Source of the DNA: Halonotius roseus
Lineage (GTDB): Archaea > Halobacteriota > Halobacteria > Halobacteriales > Haloferacaceae
Assembly (NCBI RefSeq): GCF_006861655.1
Contig: NZ_SESI01000001.1
Coordinates: 1 to 64,000, forward strand
DNA length: 64,000 nt
Direction of reading: 5' to 3'
In this document: positions 52,995-61,937 of the stretch, piece after piece
Numbering within the stretch: the first letter of the stretch is position 1
Layout of the letters: every line of letters begins with the position of its first letter
Notes under the pieces: model-generated
The model's database searches: none
What the model was told of the DNA's origin: nothing
The model's input: only the letters and a program-made list of their open reading frames with translations
Translations under genes and position numbers: made by a program

Positions 52995-54566
52995 TCAGTC
53001 CCGGTCTTCAAGCCCGCCGACGAGCAGCGCGAGAACGGGGACGATCTCCAGGCGGCCGATCCACATCAGGCCGATCATCACCAGCTTCGAGGCGTTCGAA
53101 AACTCCAGATAGCTACCGAACGGGCCCAGCGAGCCGAAGCCTGGGCCGATGTTGCCGAGGGTCGCCAGCGACGCGCTCAGGGATTCAAGCACCGAGAGGT
53201 CGTAGCCGATCCGGGCGGAATCCAGACTCAGGAAGACGGCCGCGAGGAAGAACAACAGGATGTACAGCATGGTGAAGACGACGATCCCGCGGATGGCGTC
53301 CTCGTCGACGATCCGCCCGCCGAGCCGAACCGGTTTTACCGCCGATGGATGCAGCGAGGTGTACAGTTCACGGCGAAGCGATTTGATGACGATCAGCCAG
53401 CGGATCACCTTGATCCCGCCGCCGGTCGACCCCGCCGAGCCGCCGATAAACATCGCAAACAGGAGGACGATCTGGGCGTGGGGTGCCCACTGCGCGAAGT
53501 TGCTGGTGGCGTAACCGGTCGAGTTCAACAGCGAGCCGATCTGGAAGGCCGCCTGCCGGATCGTGTTTTCCGTGAGGCCGCCCGTCACACCGCCGCGGTC
53601 GAGCGGCGGGGCCGCGCCGCCGACAAGAACGACCGCCAGCACGGCGATCAAGGCGGCGATGGCACCGGCGTAGACGCGGAACTCAACATTGTTTGTAAGC
53701 ACGCGCCACTCGCCGTGCAGTATCTGCCAAAACAGCGCGAAGTTGACGCCGGCGACGACCATGAACGGGATGATCACCCACTGGACGACCGCGCTGAACG
53801 CCGCGATGCTGTCGGCTTTCGTCGAGAACCCGCCGGTCGGCAGCGTCGAAAAGCCGTGGGCGACGGCGTTATACAGGTTCATCTCGGGTGCCAGCCCGCC
53901 GAGGTGGAGCCCATAGAGGACGACCATCAACAGCAGCGTGAACCCGAAGTAGATCAGCCACAGCGCACGAGCGGTTTCGGCGATCCGCGGGGTTAGCTTC
54001 TGGAGATCCGGTCCCGGTGCCTCGGATTTCATCAGCTCCGCGCCGTTGACCGCGAGCTCCGGCAGAATAGCGATCATCAACACGATGATCCCCATCCCGC
54101 CGAGCCACTGGGTGAGCTGTCGCCACAGCATGATCGCATGCGAGTGGCTGTCGACGCTGATCTCGCCGAGAACGGTCGCCCCGGTCGTCGTAAAGCCGCT
54201 CATCGACTCGAAGACCGCGTTGATGATCGAGCCGGCGAGCGCGCCCAGCGATGACGGATCAAGCCCGAGTGTCGATCCGGTTCCGTAGCCGGCGAGCAGG
54301 TACGGCACCGCGCCGACGGCGGCGACCGCGAGCCATGAGAGCGACACCAACAGCAAGGCCTCAGTCGGGCCAAGGTCGGGATCGGCGTCAAGCTGTTCAA
54401 GCGCGACGCCAACCACGAGGGCGATCACGAGGGAGGCCGCGAACACCCAGATATCCTCGCCGTAGACGACGGCGACGGCCAACGGCACGAGCATCGTCAA
54501 CGCGAGATATTTCACGACCGACCCGAGCAGGCTCACGCTGGCCCGCCAGTCGAGATAGAACGTCAT
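52995..54566 (-). CDS. trkH: Potassium uptake protein, TrkH/KtrB family
   Basis: A 523-residue K+ channel-like transporter. Four filter loops are visible: FTTTGATVLGE, STLPTGGFSTKAD, NSTGYATSNF and TLGNIGPGFGS, with pore glycines intact; about ten membrane helices. It imports K+ as the main osmolyte of haloarchaea, normally with a cytosolic TrkA/KtrA NAD-binding subunit, which is not adjacent. Convergent with the APC fusion (6 bp). Confidence 0.94.
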   Translation of the reverse strand: MTFYLDWRASVSLLGSVVKYLALTMLVPLAVAVVYGEDIWVFAASLVIALVVGVALEQLDADPDLGPTEALLLVSLSWLAVAAVGAVPYLLAGYGTGSTLGLDPSSLGALAGSIINAVFESMSGFTTTGATVLGEISVDSHSHAIMLWRQLTQWLGGMGIIVLMIAILPELAVNGAELMKSEAPGPDLQKLTPRIAETARALWLIYFGFTLLLMVVLYGLHLGGLAPEMNLYNAVAHGFSTLPTGGFSTKADSIAAFSAVVQWVIIPFMVVAGVNFALFWQILHGEWRVLTNNVEFRVYAGAIAALIAVLAVVLVGGAAPPLDRGGVTGGLTENTIRQAAFQIGSLLNSTGYATSNFAQWAPHAQIVLLFAMFIGGSAGSTGGGIKVIRWLIVIKSLRRELYTSLHPSAVKPVRLGGRIVDEDAIRGIVVFTMLYILLFFLAAVFLSLDSARIGYDLSVLESLSASLATLGNIGPGFGSLGPFGSYLEFSNASKLVMIGLMWIGRLEIVPVLALLVGGLEDRD

Positions 54567-54766
54567 CGGGTGTCCACCATCGTCGTTGTCGATGGACTGG
54601 CCGTTGCCTCAATAAGACTTCTGGGCTCGTCCCGAAGACCCCATCGGCGCGTCGATTCATCCGCGCGTCGATCCCTGCGGCGGTTGACAGCCACCACCAA
54701 CCGATTAGATGACGAACAGAAGATCCCAGGTAATTATGAGACCCCAAACTGAACGAACAGACGCAA

Positions 54767-55546
54767 ATGCACGGGGACTCGGTGTATGATTTTGTCATCT
54801 CGTCGTCGGTTCGGGTTGATATCTTGGAGCGACTAGCCGGAGCCCCGCAGCCGACGGATGAACTCATCGACCACCTGGATGCAAGCACGTCGGCGGTGTA
54901 CACCGCACTCGCGGATCTAGAGCGGCAGGGCGTGGTGTTTGATGACGACGCCGGCTGGCGACTCACCGGCCACGGTCGGCTGGTGGTGGATCTCATCGAC
55001 CGACGAGACGCCACCGTGCAGACGATCAACCACGACCAAGATTACTGGGAAACTCACCGAACCGATCATCTTCCCCGGGAGTTTCGCCGCCGCCTGCCTG
55101 AACTGGGCACCTATGAGGTCATTCGTTCCGAACCCCCCGACGTTCGAGCCCATGCCAGAGTCGTTACCGACCTGCTTGAGCAGGCAGAGAGCTGCCGGAC
55201 TGCCATGCCGATCCACGTGCCGGAGTATCGGAATGCGTTCCCGGATCATCCCGACTCTCGGCTGCTGTTCTCGCCGAGTGTTATCGACACAGTACGGGCG
55301 GACTCCGGGACGGGAACCCGCGATGGAGTTCGGCAGATCGATGCAGCCGAGTGCAGAGTGAGGGAGATGCAGTTCGGATTCACCGTTAGTGATTCGTATC
55401 TGATGCTGGCACTCCGACCGATGAGCCAGTCGCCGGTTGCGTCGATGCTCCTCTCTGAGGCTGACTCCGCGATCCGCTGGGCCTCGGAACTCTACGAATC
55501 GTTCTGGCAGGAGGCGGAACCCGTGGAGTCGTATCTGAATCGGTGA
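54767..55546 (+). CDS. Winged-helix transcriptional regulator (FilR1-type middle domain)
   Basis: A 259-residue haloarchaeal regulator. Residues 1-75 are an ArsR/MarR-like winged helix (RVDILERLAGAPQPTDELIDHLDASTSAVYTALADLER across 17-54). The remainder matches the layout of the methanogen FilR1 domain (YWETHRTDHLPREFRRRL, QFGFTVSDSYLMLAL), presumably ligand-sensing. A TATA-like TAATTATGAG lies about 30 bp upstream. Divergent from trkH across 200 bp, so it might control K+ uptake, but nothing proves that. Confidence 0.8.
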   Translation: MHGDSVYDFVISSSVRVDILERLAGAPQPTDELIDHLDASTSAVYTALADLERQGVVFDDDAGWRLTGHGRLVVDLIDRRDATVQTINHDQDYWETHRTDHLPREFRRRLPELGTYEVIRSEPPDVRAHARVVTDLLEQAESCRTAMPIHVPEYRNAFPDHPDSRLLFSPSVIDTVRADSGTGTRDGVRQIDAAECRVREMQFGFTVSDSYLMLALRPMSQSPVASMLLSEADSAIRWASELYESFWQEAEPVESYLNR

Positions 55547-55705
55547 CCCGTTGTTGGCATGCTCCCACCTGCGAAGGTGTGTCGTCGACAACGGCACCGG
55601 ATTCAAACACAAATAAAACCTCAAATTCCATATGTATAGAAATATTTTTCGTCCAATATAGAAGTTATCCGGGTCAGAAAATTTTTTCTCCAAAATTCTA
55701 CGGGT

Positions 55706-55717
55706 TTTATTATATTA
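55706..55717 (+). promoter_or_regulatory. TATA box of the small membrane protein gene
   Basis: TTTATTATATTA, centred 25 bp before the ATG at 55736. The whole 55.55-55.73 kb intergenic stretch is AT-rich, with no ORF. Confidence 0.6.
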
Positions 55718-55735
55718 AATCTAAATTTCTGAGCT

Positions 55736-56143
55736 ATGGCTGAAACAACCACAGCCACAGGCGCACAGACAATCAGTAAGCCGGAGGATTCCGTTGGATA
55801 CCTTGCCGTCCTGGCTGGACTCACGACCGGTATCCTGCATCTGTACCTCATTCCGGGGGCATTGGCAACTGCAGGAACTACCGGGGGAGTGTTGTTTGCA
55901 CTCAATGGGGTCGGATTCGTTGGCGGAACGGTGCTGTATCTCTCGAAATACTGGCGGAAGGAACTGTTTCTCGTGGCCGCACTCTATGCGTTAGCCTCGA
56001 TTCTGGCAATGTTCATGGTACACGGGTGGACGATAGACTCGCTACTCTACAGAAACGGCTCCATCGCTCAGTGGGCAATAACCTCAAAATCCGCGGAGGC
56101 GATCCTCATCGGCTGTTCGCTCTACCTCTACTCGAATAGCTAG
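55736..56143 (+). CDS. Four-helix haloarchaeal membrane protein (DUF7475-like)
   Basis: A 135-residue protein with four predicted helices (about 22-42, 50-70, 76-95 and 110-130). Motif-like residues: GLTTGILHLYLIPG and LYLSKYWRKELF. It resembles small membrane proteins widespread in haloarchaea; no function is known. Composition is a little lower in GC than flanking genes. Convergent with the Lhr-like helicase gene. Confidence 0.68.
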   Translation: MAETTTATGAQTISKPEDSVGYLAVLAGLTTGILHLYLIPGALATAGTTGGVLFALNGVGFVGGTVLYLSKYWRKELFLVAALYALASILAMFMVHGWTIDSLLYRNGSIAQWAITSKSAEAILIGCSLYLYSNS

Positions 56144-56244
56144 TCCCATCAGCCACACCGCTGAGCAATGGTTCTCCACACTACTTTTGCGCCAACGAAG
56201 CTGTGACAGCCATCGCTGAATCCCTGCATACGTCCCCCGCGGAG

Positions 56245-59211
56245 TCAGTCCCAAAACGACTGCGTGCGAGCGTACTGCCGCTCCTCGGCCAGAATATCCC
56301 GATAAAAGTCCGCCTCATCCTCGCGGAAGTTATTGATAATTCGGGCCGCCGTATCCGGGCCGACACCGCGGGCGGCCAGGGCGATGACGGCCTGTTTGCC
56401 GTGGCTCTGGACGAGGTTGGCCGCCCGATAGGCGCGCTTCGTCTGTCGCTCCTGTTCGTCGTCCTTCTCCTCTGCCCGCACCGCGGTTACGACCTCCTCG
56501 GCCCAGGGATTTAGCGCGGCGATCCGCGTGGAGCCACAGTCCGGACACTCGAGCTGTTCGCGGACGCGCCGCACCTTGGTGGTGTGATCCCAGTCCTTAC
56601 AGTGACAGCAACATAGCAGGATCCGATCGTTCCGCAGCCGCTTTTTTAGCGTCTCGATCACGCTGGCGTCGGCGTTTTCCGGCACCAATAGCTCTTGACC
56701 GTGGGTCGTGCCCGCGCTCCCGAGCGGCGTCGCCTCGCCGACGAGTTCGAGATCGATCTCGCCGGCCTGCAACGAATCGAGTACGTCGCTCGCGGCGTCG
56801 ACCGCGAGATCACGATGAAAGACCTCCCGCAGGGCTTCCTCGTAGACTGGCGTGTCTTCGAGGGCGTCCAGCAAGCGATCACCGCCGAAGCGACTTCGCC
56901 CCTGATACCGCTTGAGCGCGCCGAACTTCGCGGCGACCTGCGCAAGCGTGAATTTGAGGGTTTCCGATCCCTTCAACGCGAGTTCGAGATAGCTCTCCAA
57001 ATGAGTGGGATCGGTCGATAGCAACACATCTTGGAACGCCGCAAGGCCGACGCCCGATGGAACTTCGAACTCAACCCGGTAGGGGTCGACGCTCATGCCG
57101 ACCGAGGAGCCGGTGCGCTGGCCGACCAACGCCGCGAGCAACCGCCCCAGCGTCTCGTTGATCTCGTGGCCGAAGGTGCTGTTGAGCCGCACCGTATTGG
57201 CCTGTTGTTCGAGCACAAGGCGGTCGGCCGTCGGCAGCGGGTGGCCGCTATCGACGTGTTGCTCGATCGGGTTAAGCGCGGGTTCGATGGTCGCGCTCTC
57301 GGCGGGATACCGCGCGGCCAGATCGCGGGCGACGCCGGCCGCGTCGGCTCCGCGAGCGAACTGCTCGCCGGCAACGCCACGTATCTCGCCGGCCTCGGCG
57401 GCGACCGCCCGCGGCACCGGGATCTCGTTGCCGACCCAGGAGGGTACCTCGCCGCCCGGATCGGCGATCGGCGAGACGTTGACGCGGGTTTCCTCCTCGT
57501 CGATATCGTTGATCCGCCACATCTCGCCGCGCTGGATGAACGTCTCGCCGGGCGCGGCAAAGTTGACGACGAACCGCTCGTCGAGCGTCCCGATCTGGGT
57601 CCGGGAGGACATATCGTGAACCTCGTAATGCTCCTCGTCGGGGATCATCGAGAGGTTCTGGTAGAAATACTGCCACGTCCCGCCGGCGGTGTCGATGGTG
57701 TCGCATTCCTCATCGAGCCAGCAGAGCCGGGTGGTATCCAGTTCGCGGACAACGGCGCGGAACCGCGACTCCGAAAGGTCGTGAAACGGCGCGGCGCGAC
57801 GACACACCTCGTAGGCCTCGCGCGCGCTCACCTCGCCAACATCCATCAACAACCCGACGAGTTGGTTGGCGAGTACGTCGAGACTGCCGTCGTGGATGTC
57901 TGTCGCCTCGACCAACCCCTCGCTTGCGCGGCGGGCGATGGCGAGCGATTCGACCGTGTCGTCGGCGTCGGTGGCGATGATCGTCCCCCGCGAGACCTGG
58001 TCATGACGGTGGCCGGCGCGGCCGACCCGCTGGAGCAGCCGGGCGACCTCCCGTGGGCTGCCGTACTGGACGACGTGATCGACCCGGCCAACGTCGATGC
58101 CGAGTTCCATCGACGACGTACAGACGAGCCCCGAGAGATCGCCACTTTTGAACCGATTTTCGACATCGATCCGTACGTCACGGGCCAGCGAGCCGTGATG
58201 GACTTCGAGCGACACGTCCAGCTTCTTGAGCCGCGAGCCGAGGGCTTCGGCGGTCTGGCGTGTGTTGACAAAGACGAGGGTTGACTCGTTGACGGCGACG
58301 GCATCGCGGATCACCCGGACGTGACTCGCCATCTCCTCAGTTGTCGCCAACTCACCGGCCAGTTGCTCGTCTTCCGGCGTGATCTCGGGGCGCGCCACGG
58401 TGAACGCGACGCGACTACCGACATCGACCGAGACGATCTCAAAATCGCGGTCGACGCTGGCTGGCGACTGGCTGTCGAGACTCGTTTTGACGGCCGGCTG
58501 CGCGTCGATGGCGTCGGTGTCGCCGTTGCCGTTGCCGTTGCTGTCGTCGCCATCGCTCTCGTCGCGCTTGCCGGTCAGAAACCGTCCGACTGCCTCGGGA
58601 TCGCCGACGGTCGCCGAAAGCCCGATCCGCTGGAACTCCCCTGAGAGCAACTGCAGGCGTTCGAGGCCGACGGTTAGCTGTGCGCCGCGTTTCGACGCAG
58701 CGAGTTCGTGCACCTCGTCGATGATGACGTGCCGCACGTCGGTCAGTGCATCCCGAAGTTTCGAGCCGGTGAGCATCGCCTGCAAGGTCTCGGGGGTCGT
58801 CACCAACACGTCCGGCGGGTCGTCGGCCTGCTGCTGTCGCTGGTAGTCGGTTGTATCGCCGTGCCGCACGTCGATCTCCAGATCGAGGGTCTCGCCCCAC
58901 CAGTCGAGTCGCTCCCGCATATCCCGGTTGAGCGCGCGCAGCGGCGTGATATAGAGCGTTGCAAACCCCGCGGTCGGCCCGTGTTGCTCGCGGTGGGCGA
59001 CGAGCGAGTCGAAGACCGGGAGCATTGCAGTCTCGGTTTTTCCGGTACCGGTCGGCGCGAGAACGAGGGCGTTGTCACCGGCCGCAAGCGGCGGGATCGC
59101 CCGTCGCTGTGGCTCGGTGGGCGTCGAAAAACCGCGCTCGGAGAGAGCTGCCCGAACGTCCTCGCCGAGGTGGGTGAAGGCATCGGCACCTGCCTGCGAC
59201 CCGGAACTCAT
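56245..59211 (-). CDS. Lhr-family DEAD/DEAH superfamily-2 helicase
   Basis: A 988-residue Lhr-type helicase. Motif I APTGTGKTE, II IIDEVHE, III-like GLSATVGDP, IV/V VFVNTRQTAEAL and GIDVGRVDHVVQYGSP, VI QRVGRAGHR. After the helicase core, an Lhr-type winged helix and C-terminal domain (SSRTQIGTLDERF, MSVDPYRVEFEVP) and a zinc ribbon (LCCCHCKDW, LECPDCGSTR) follow. A linker insert rich in Asp, Asn and Gly is at about 220-245. Lhr unwinds 3'-tailed or RNA:DNA duplexes in repair. It follows rpe by 66 bp on the same strand. Confidence 0.9.
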   Translation of the reverse strand: MSSGSQAGADAFTHLGEDVRAALSERGFSTPTEPQRRAIPPLAAGDNALVLAPTGTGKTETAMLPVFDSLVAHREQHGPTAGFATLYITPLRALNRDMRERLDWWGETLDLEIDVRHGDTTDYQRQQQADDPPDVLVTTPETLQAMLTGSKLRDALTDVRHVIIDEVHELAASKRGAQLTVGLERLQLLSGEFQRIGLSATVGDPEAVGRFLTGKRDESDGDDSNGNGNGDTDAIDAQPAVKTSLDSQSPASVDRDFEIVSVDVGSRVAFTVARPEITPEDEQLAGELATTEEMASHVRVIRDAVAVNESTLVFVNTRQTAEALGSRLKKLDVSLEVHHGSLARDVRIDVENRFKSGDLSGLVCTSSMELGIDVGRVDHVVQYGSPREVARLLQRVGRAGHRHDQVSRGTIIATDADDTVESLAIARRASEGLVEATDIHDGSLDVLANQLVGLLMDVGEVSAREAYEVCRRAAPFHDLSESRFRAVVRELDTTRLCWLDEECDTIDTAGGTWQYFYQNLSMIPDEEHYEVHDMSSRTQIGTLDERFVVNFAAPGETFIQRGEMWRINDIDEEETRVNVSPIADPGGEVPSWVGNEIPVPRAVAAEAGEIRGVAGEQFARGADAAGVARDLAARYPAESATIEPALNPIEQHVDSGHPLPTADRLVLEQQANTVRLNSTFGHEINETLGRLLAALVGQRTGSSVGMSVDPYRVEFEVPSGVGLAAFQDVLLSTDPTHLESYLELALKGSETLKFTLAQVAAKFGALKRYQGRSRFGGDRLLDALEDTPVYEEALREVFHRDLAVDAASDVLDSLQAGEIDLELVGEATPLGSAGTTHGQELLVPENADASVIETLKKRLRNDRILLCCCHCKDWDHTTKVRRVREQLECPDCGSTRIAALNPWAEEVVTAVRAEEKDDEQERQTKRAYRAANLVQSHGKQAVIALAARGVGPDTAARIINNFREDEADFYRDILAEERQYARTQSFWD

Positions 59212-59277
59212 TGACGGGTACAGTGCCGCGACGTGATTAAGCCCACTGCTTGTGGCTGTGGCCGCGCTGGCAGCGAT

Positions 59278-60066
59278 TCAGACTCCCCGATAAGGGCCCA
59301 GTCGCGTCCCATCAAGCAGGTAGCAGTCGGCGTCGACAAACGCGTCGGGCAAAAACGGCGCGAGGAACTCCTGGCCCTCAACGTTGACCCACGTCCCGCC
59401 CGAGCGATCGTTGAACGCCGGGAACACGACCAGCTCAGGCGCGTCGATGGCTGTTGGTGGGTCGTCGTCGACGAGCGTTGCTGGATCGACACGGCCCCGC
59501 ACCCACGCCTGTTCGACGCGATAGCCACCGACGCTGTCTTCGAGTTTGACCTGCGGGTGTTCGTGGCCCATGCAGATCGTCGACGCCGACAGCAGTTCCG
59601 GATCGGGCCACGTGTGGCCGTGAACAACGCCAACGGAACCTGACTCGCCGCCGATCAGCCCGCCCGACGCCGGCAGGATCGTCACGCCCTCGCGGTCGCC
59701 GAACAGCGCGTCAAGGTCGCCGTCGTGGTTGCCCGGTGCGACCGTGATCTCGATCCCGCGGTCGTCGACGACGGCCTCGGCTAACGCGTCAAGTTCCTCG
59801 CGTTCGACGCCCTCGGGTTCGCCGAGCTTGTGGCCGAGATCGCCGAGAACGACCAGTCGGTCAACCCCCGTCGAATCGAGCAAGGAGAGCAGTCGTCGTC
59901 GACGCTCGGCGGCATTGTTCGGCAATTCCACACCGCGCTCGTAGCGAAGCCTTGCCTCGATGCCGGCGTGGTAGTCGGCGACGAGGAGGGCGCGTTCGGT
60001 ACCGAGATCGACCGTCGCTGCGGGGTCGCCGGGAACCGGTTCGATGGTCGGCGCGGGCCGCGCCAT
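59278..60066 (-). CDS. rpe: RPA-operon metallophosphoesterase
   Basis: A 262-residue calcineurin-type phosphoesterase. Metal-ligand motifs: LLVADYHAGIE, VVLGDLGHK, VAPGNHDGD, VVHGHTWPD and MGHEHPQV are complete. In Haloferax the third gene of the rpa1 operon encodes such an enzyme, with no substrate proven. The ATG at 60066 overlaps the rpap1 stop by one base (TGATG). Confidence 0.88.
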   Translation of the reverse strand: MARPAPTIEPVPGDPAATVDLGTERALLVADYHAGIEARLRYERGVELPNNAAERRRRLLSLLDSTGVDRLVVLGDLGHKLGEPEGVEREELDALAEAVVDDRGIEITVAPGNHDGDLDALFGDREGVTILPASGGLIGGESGSVGVVHGHTWPDPELLSASTICMGHEHPQVKLEDSVGGYRVEQAWVRGRVDPATLVDDDPPTAIDAPELVVFPAFNDRSGGTWVNVEGQEFLAPFLPDAFVDADCYLLDGTRLGPYRGV

Positions 60067-61937
60067 CAGATCGGTTTGAGCGTGCCGTCGTCGGGTTCGT
60101 AACACCGACCACCCATCAGCGCGTCGTCGATGGCGTCCTCGACGGCCGCGCGCTCGGCTCCGTGCGCGTCGACCACGGCGTCAACGACCGCCTCGCGGTC
60201 GGCTCCGTCGCCGTCGTCGAGATCGGCCATCAACTCGACGGCCGTGTCTTCAAGATCGACAGCGTCGGCGTCGCCGTCGCCGCTTGCGGCGGCGTCGTCA
60301 CTCGCGGCGTCGGTGCTCGCTGTCGACTCGCTTGTCGTCTCGGCTGGCTCAGCGTCGGTTTCGGCCGACGACTCGTCGGTGTCGTCGATGGTGTCCTCGA
60401 AGGAGCCGAGCGATTCGGTGCTGTCGTCCGATTCGGTTGTCTCGGTCGGTTCGCTCGTTGCCGGTTCGGCTGCGTCGTTCGTCGATTCGACGCCGCCGTC
60501 GCTCGGCTCGCTGTCGTCTTCGACTTCGGCGGCGAGTTCGTCGGCGTCGGGGACATCGATGTCGGCCTCGCCGGCCGGATCGACCTCGTTGCCGCTCGAA
60601 AAGTCCGCGCCGAACTCGGATTCCAGCTCCTCGCGTTCCTCGTCGTCGAGCTGGTACATCTCCGCGTCGTCGGCCGACTCATCGACATCGTCAGTCGCGG
60701 CTGGCTCGCTGCTTTCGGACGTCGCCGTGTCGGTGTCCGCGGCTGACGATGAGGTGGTGTCAGGCTCCGTCGATGATTCCGTCTCCGCGGTCGTCGACGG
60801 CTCAGCTGTCGTCGACTCGGTCGCTGTGTCGGTTGTCGACGAGTCATCGCTTTCGGCTGTCGTTGTCGACTCAGCAGCAGTCTCGGTCGCTGTCGATGTT
60901 GTCGGCTCGGTAGTCGGCTCATTCGACTCAGTTGCCGACACCGTCGACTCAGGGGCGTCCGCTTCTGCCGTGTCGGTTTCGGCATCTGTGGTCGCCGTTG
61001 GGTCGGGTGATTCGGTCGGCTGGGTCGCCGTTGGGTCGGACGGTTCAGCCGACTCGCTCGCCGAATCGGCAGCCGGTGTCGACGCCTCGGCGGTCGCCGT
61101 CTCCGGCTCCGGCTCTTCGGATGTCGGTGCTGCCTCGATAGCCGTACCAGAGAGGTCGATACCGACCTCCGGCAGCGGGCCAAGCGTCGCTGTGCCACCC
61201 TCGTCGGGGGCGACATCGACCGGCCGGACCTCCTCGCGCTCGCCGGCAACGACTTCGAGGGCGTCGACCGCGCACTGTCGGATCGCTTCGAGGTAGGCCG
61301 TCGTCGTCCCGTAGTAGTCGAGCGCGCGCGGGATTCCGGCCGCCAGCGGCGTGTCGACACCGGCCGTTTCGAGAGCAACGCGGAGTTCCTCACCCCGCAG
61401 GTCGGAGTCAAGGGCCGCACCGACGACGGCAACCCGCTCCAGAGTCGCTTCAGCCGCCGAAACCGTCCAGCGATCCCGGGTGTCGGCGTCGACTTCGCTC
61501 AGGCTCTCCGGGCGCACCGACGTGAAGATCCGGTCGGAGTCCTCCGGCTCGAAGGTTCGCGCTTTGCCCGTGATGGCGACGAACGATGGTGAGTCCGCGC
61601 CGTCGAGGAACGCCTGGGCTTCGGGTTGGTACTGGCCGGCGTAGGTGACAAACGCGCCCGTCGGGTCAACGATCCGGCCGCGCAAGGTGTCGGTGTTGAT
61701 CCGTTCGACCTCGGTGAGCACGCCGACCGCAAACAGGCGATTGAGCCGCAGGCCGGTCGGCGTGACGACGTAGTTCGGCGCGCGCTCCTCGTCGCTCTCG
61801 GAGTAGGAGAGCTCGCTGTCCTCGAACTCGGTCGCAAACAGCCGGTAGGCGACCTCTCGCGTCCCGGGCCCCGCGTCGGCGGTGGCGTCGTTCGTGGAGT
61901 CGGTCGTCTCGCTGTCGGCCTCCTCGTTGGTGCTCAT
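60066..61937 (-). CDS. rpap1: RPA-associated protein Rpap1 with long acidic linker
   Basis: A 623-residue COG3390-type protein. The N-terminal OB-fold (about 25-190) resembles Rpap3 (GLRLNRLFAVGVLTE, GRIVDPTGAFVTYAGQYQP). A middle region (about 260-540) is low-complexity Ser/Thr/Glu/Asp/Ala, likely disordered. The C-terminus (about 555-623) is a winged-helix-like RPA32C-type end (AVEDAIDDALMGGRCYEPDDG). It is ATGA-coupled to rpa1. In Haloferax Rpap1 partners Rpa1. Confidence 0.86.
   Translation of the reverse strand: MSTNEEADSETTDSTNDATADAGPGTREVAYRLFATEFEDSELSYSESDEERAPNYVVTPTGLRLNRLFAVGVLTEVERINTDTLRGRIVDPTGAFVTYAGQYQPEAQAFLDGADSPSFVAITGKARTFEPEDSDRIFTSVRPESLSEVDADTRDRWTVSAAEATLERVAVVGAALDSDLRGEELRVALETAGVDTPLAAGIPRALDYYGTTTAYLEAIRQCAVDALEVVAGEREEVRPVDVAPDEGGTATLGPLPEVGIDLSGTAIEAAPTSEEPEPETATAEASTPAADSASESAEPSDPTATQPTESPDPTATTDAETDTAEADAPESTVSATESNEPTTEPTTSTATETAAESTTTAESDDSSTTDTATESTTAEPSTTAETESSTEPDTTSSSAADTDTATSESSEPAATDDVDESADDAEMYQLDDEEREELESEFGADFSSGNEVDPAGEADIDVPDADELAAEVEDDSEPSDGGVESTNDAAEPATSEPTETTESDDSTESLGSFEDTIDDTDESSAETDAEPAETTSESTASTDAASDDAAASGDGDADAVDLEDTAVELMADLDDGDGADREAVVDAVVDAHGAERAAVEDAIDDALMGGRCYEPDDGTLKPI

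Noticed and set aside
60301-61099. CRISPR-like short repeats
   Set aside because: The repetition comes from Ser/Thr/Glu codons of the disordered linker; there are no regular spacers and no cas genes.
60130-61296. A 388-residue plus-strand Ser/Val-rich frame
   Set aside because: It is the antisense of the low-complexity rpap1 linker; no independent signal.
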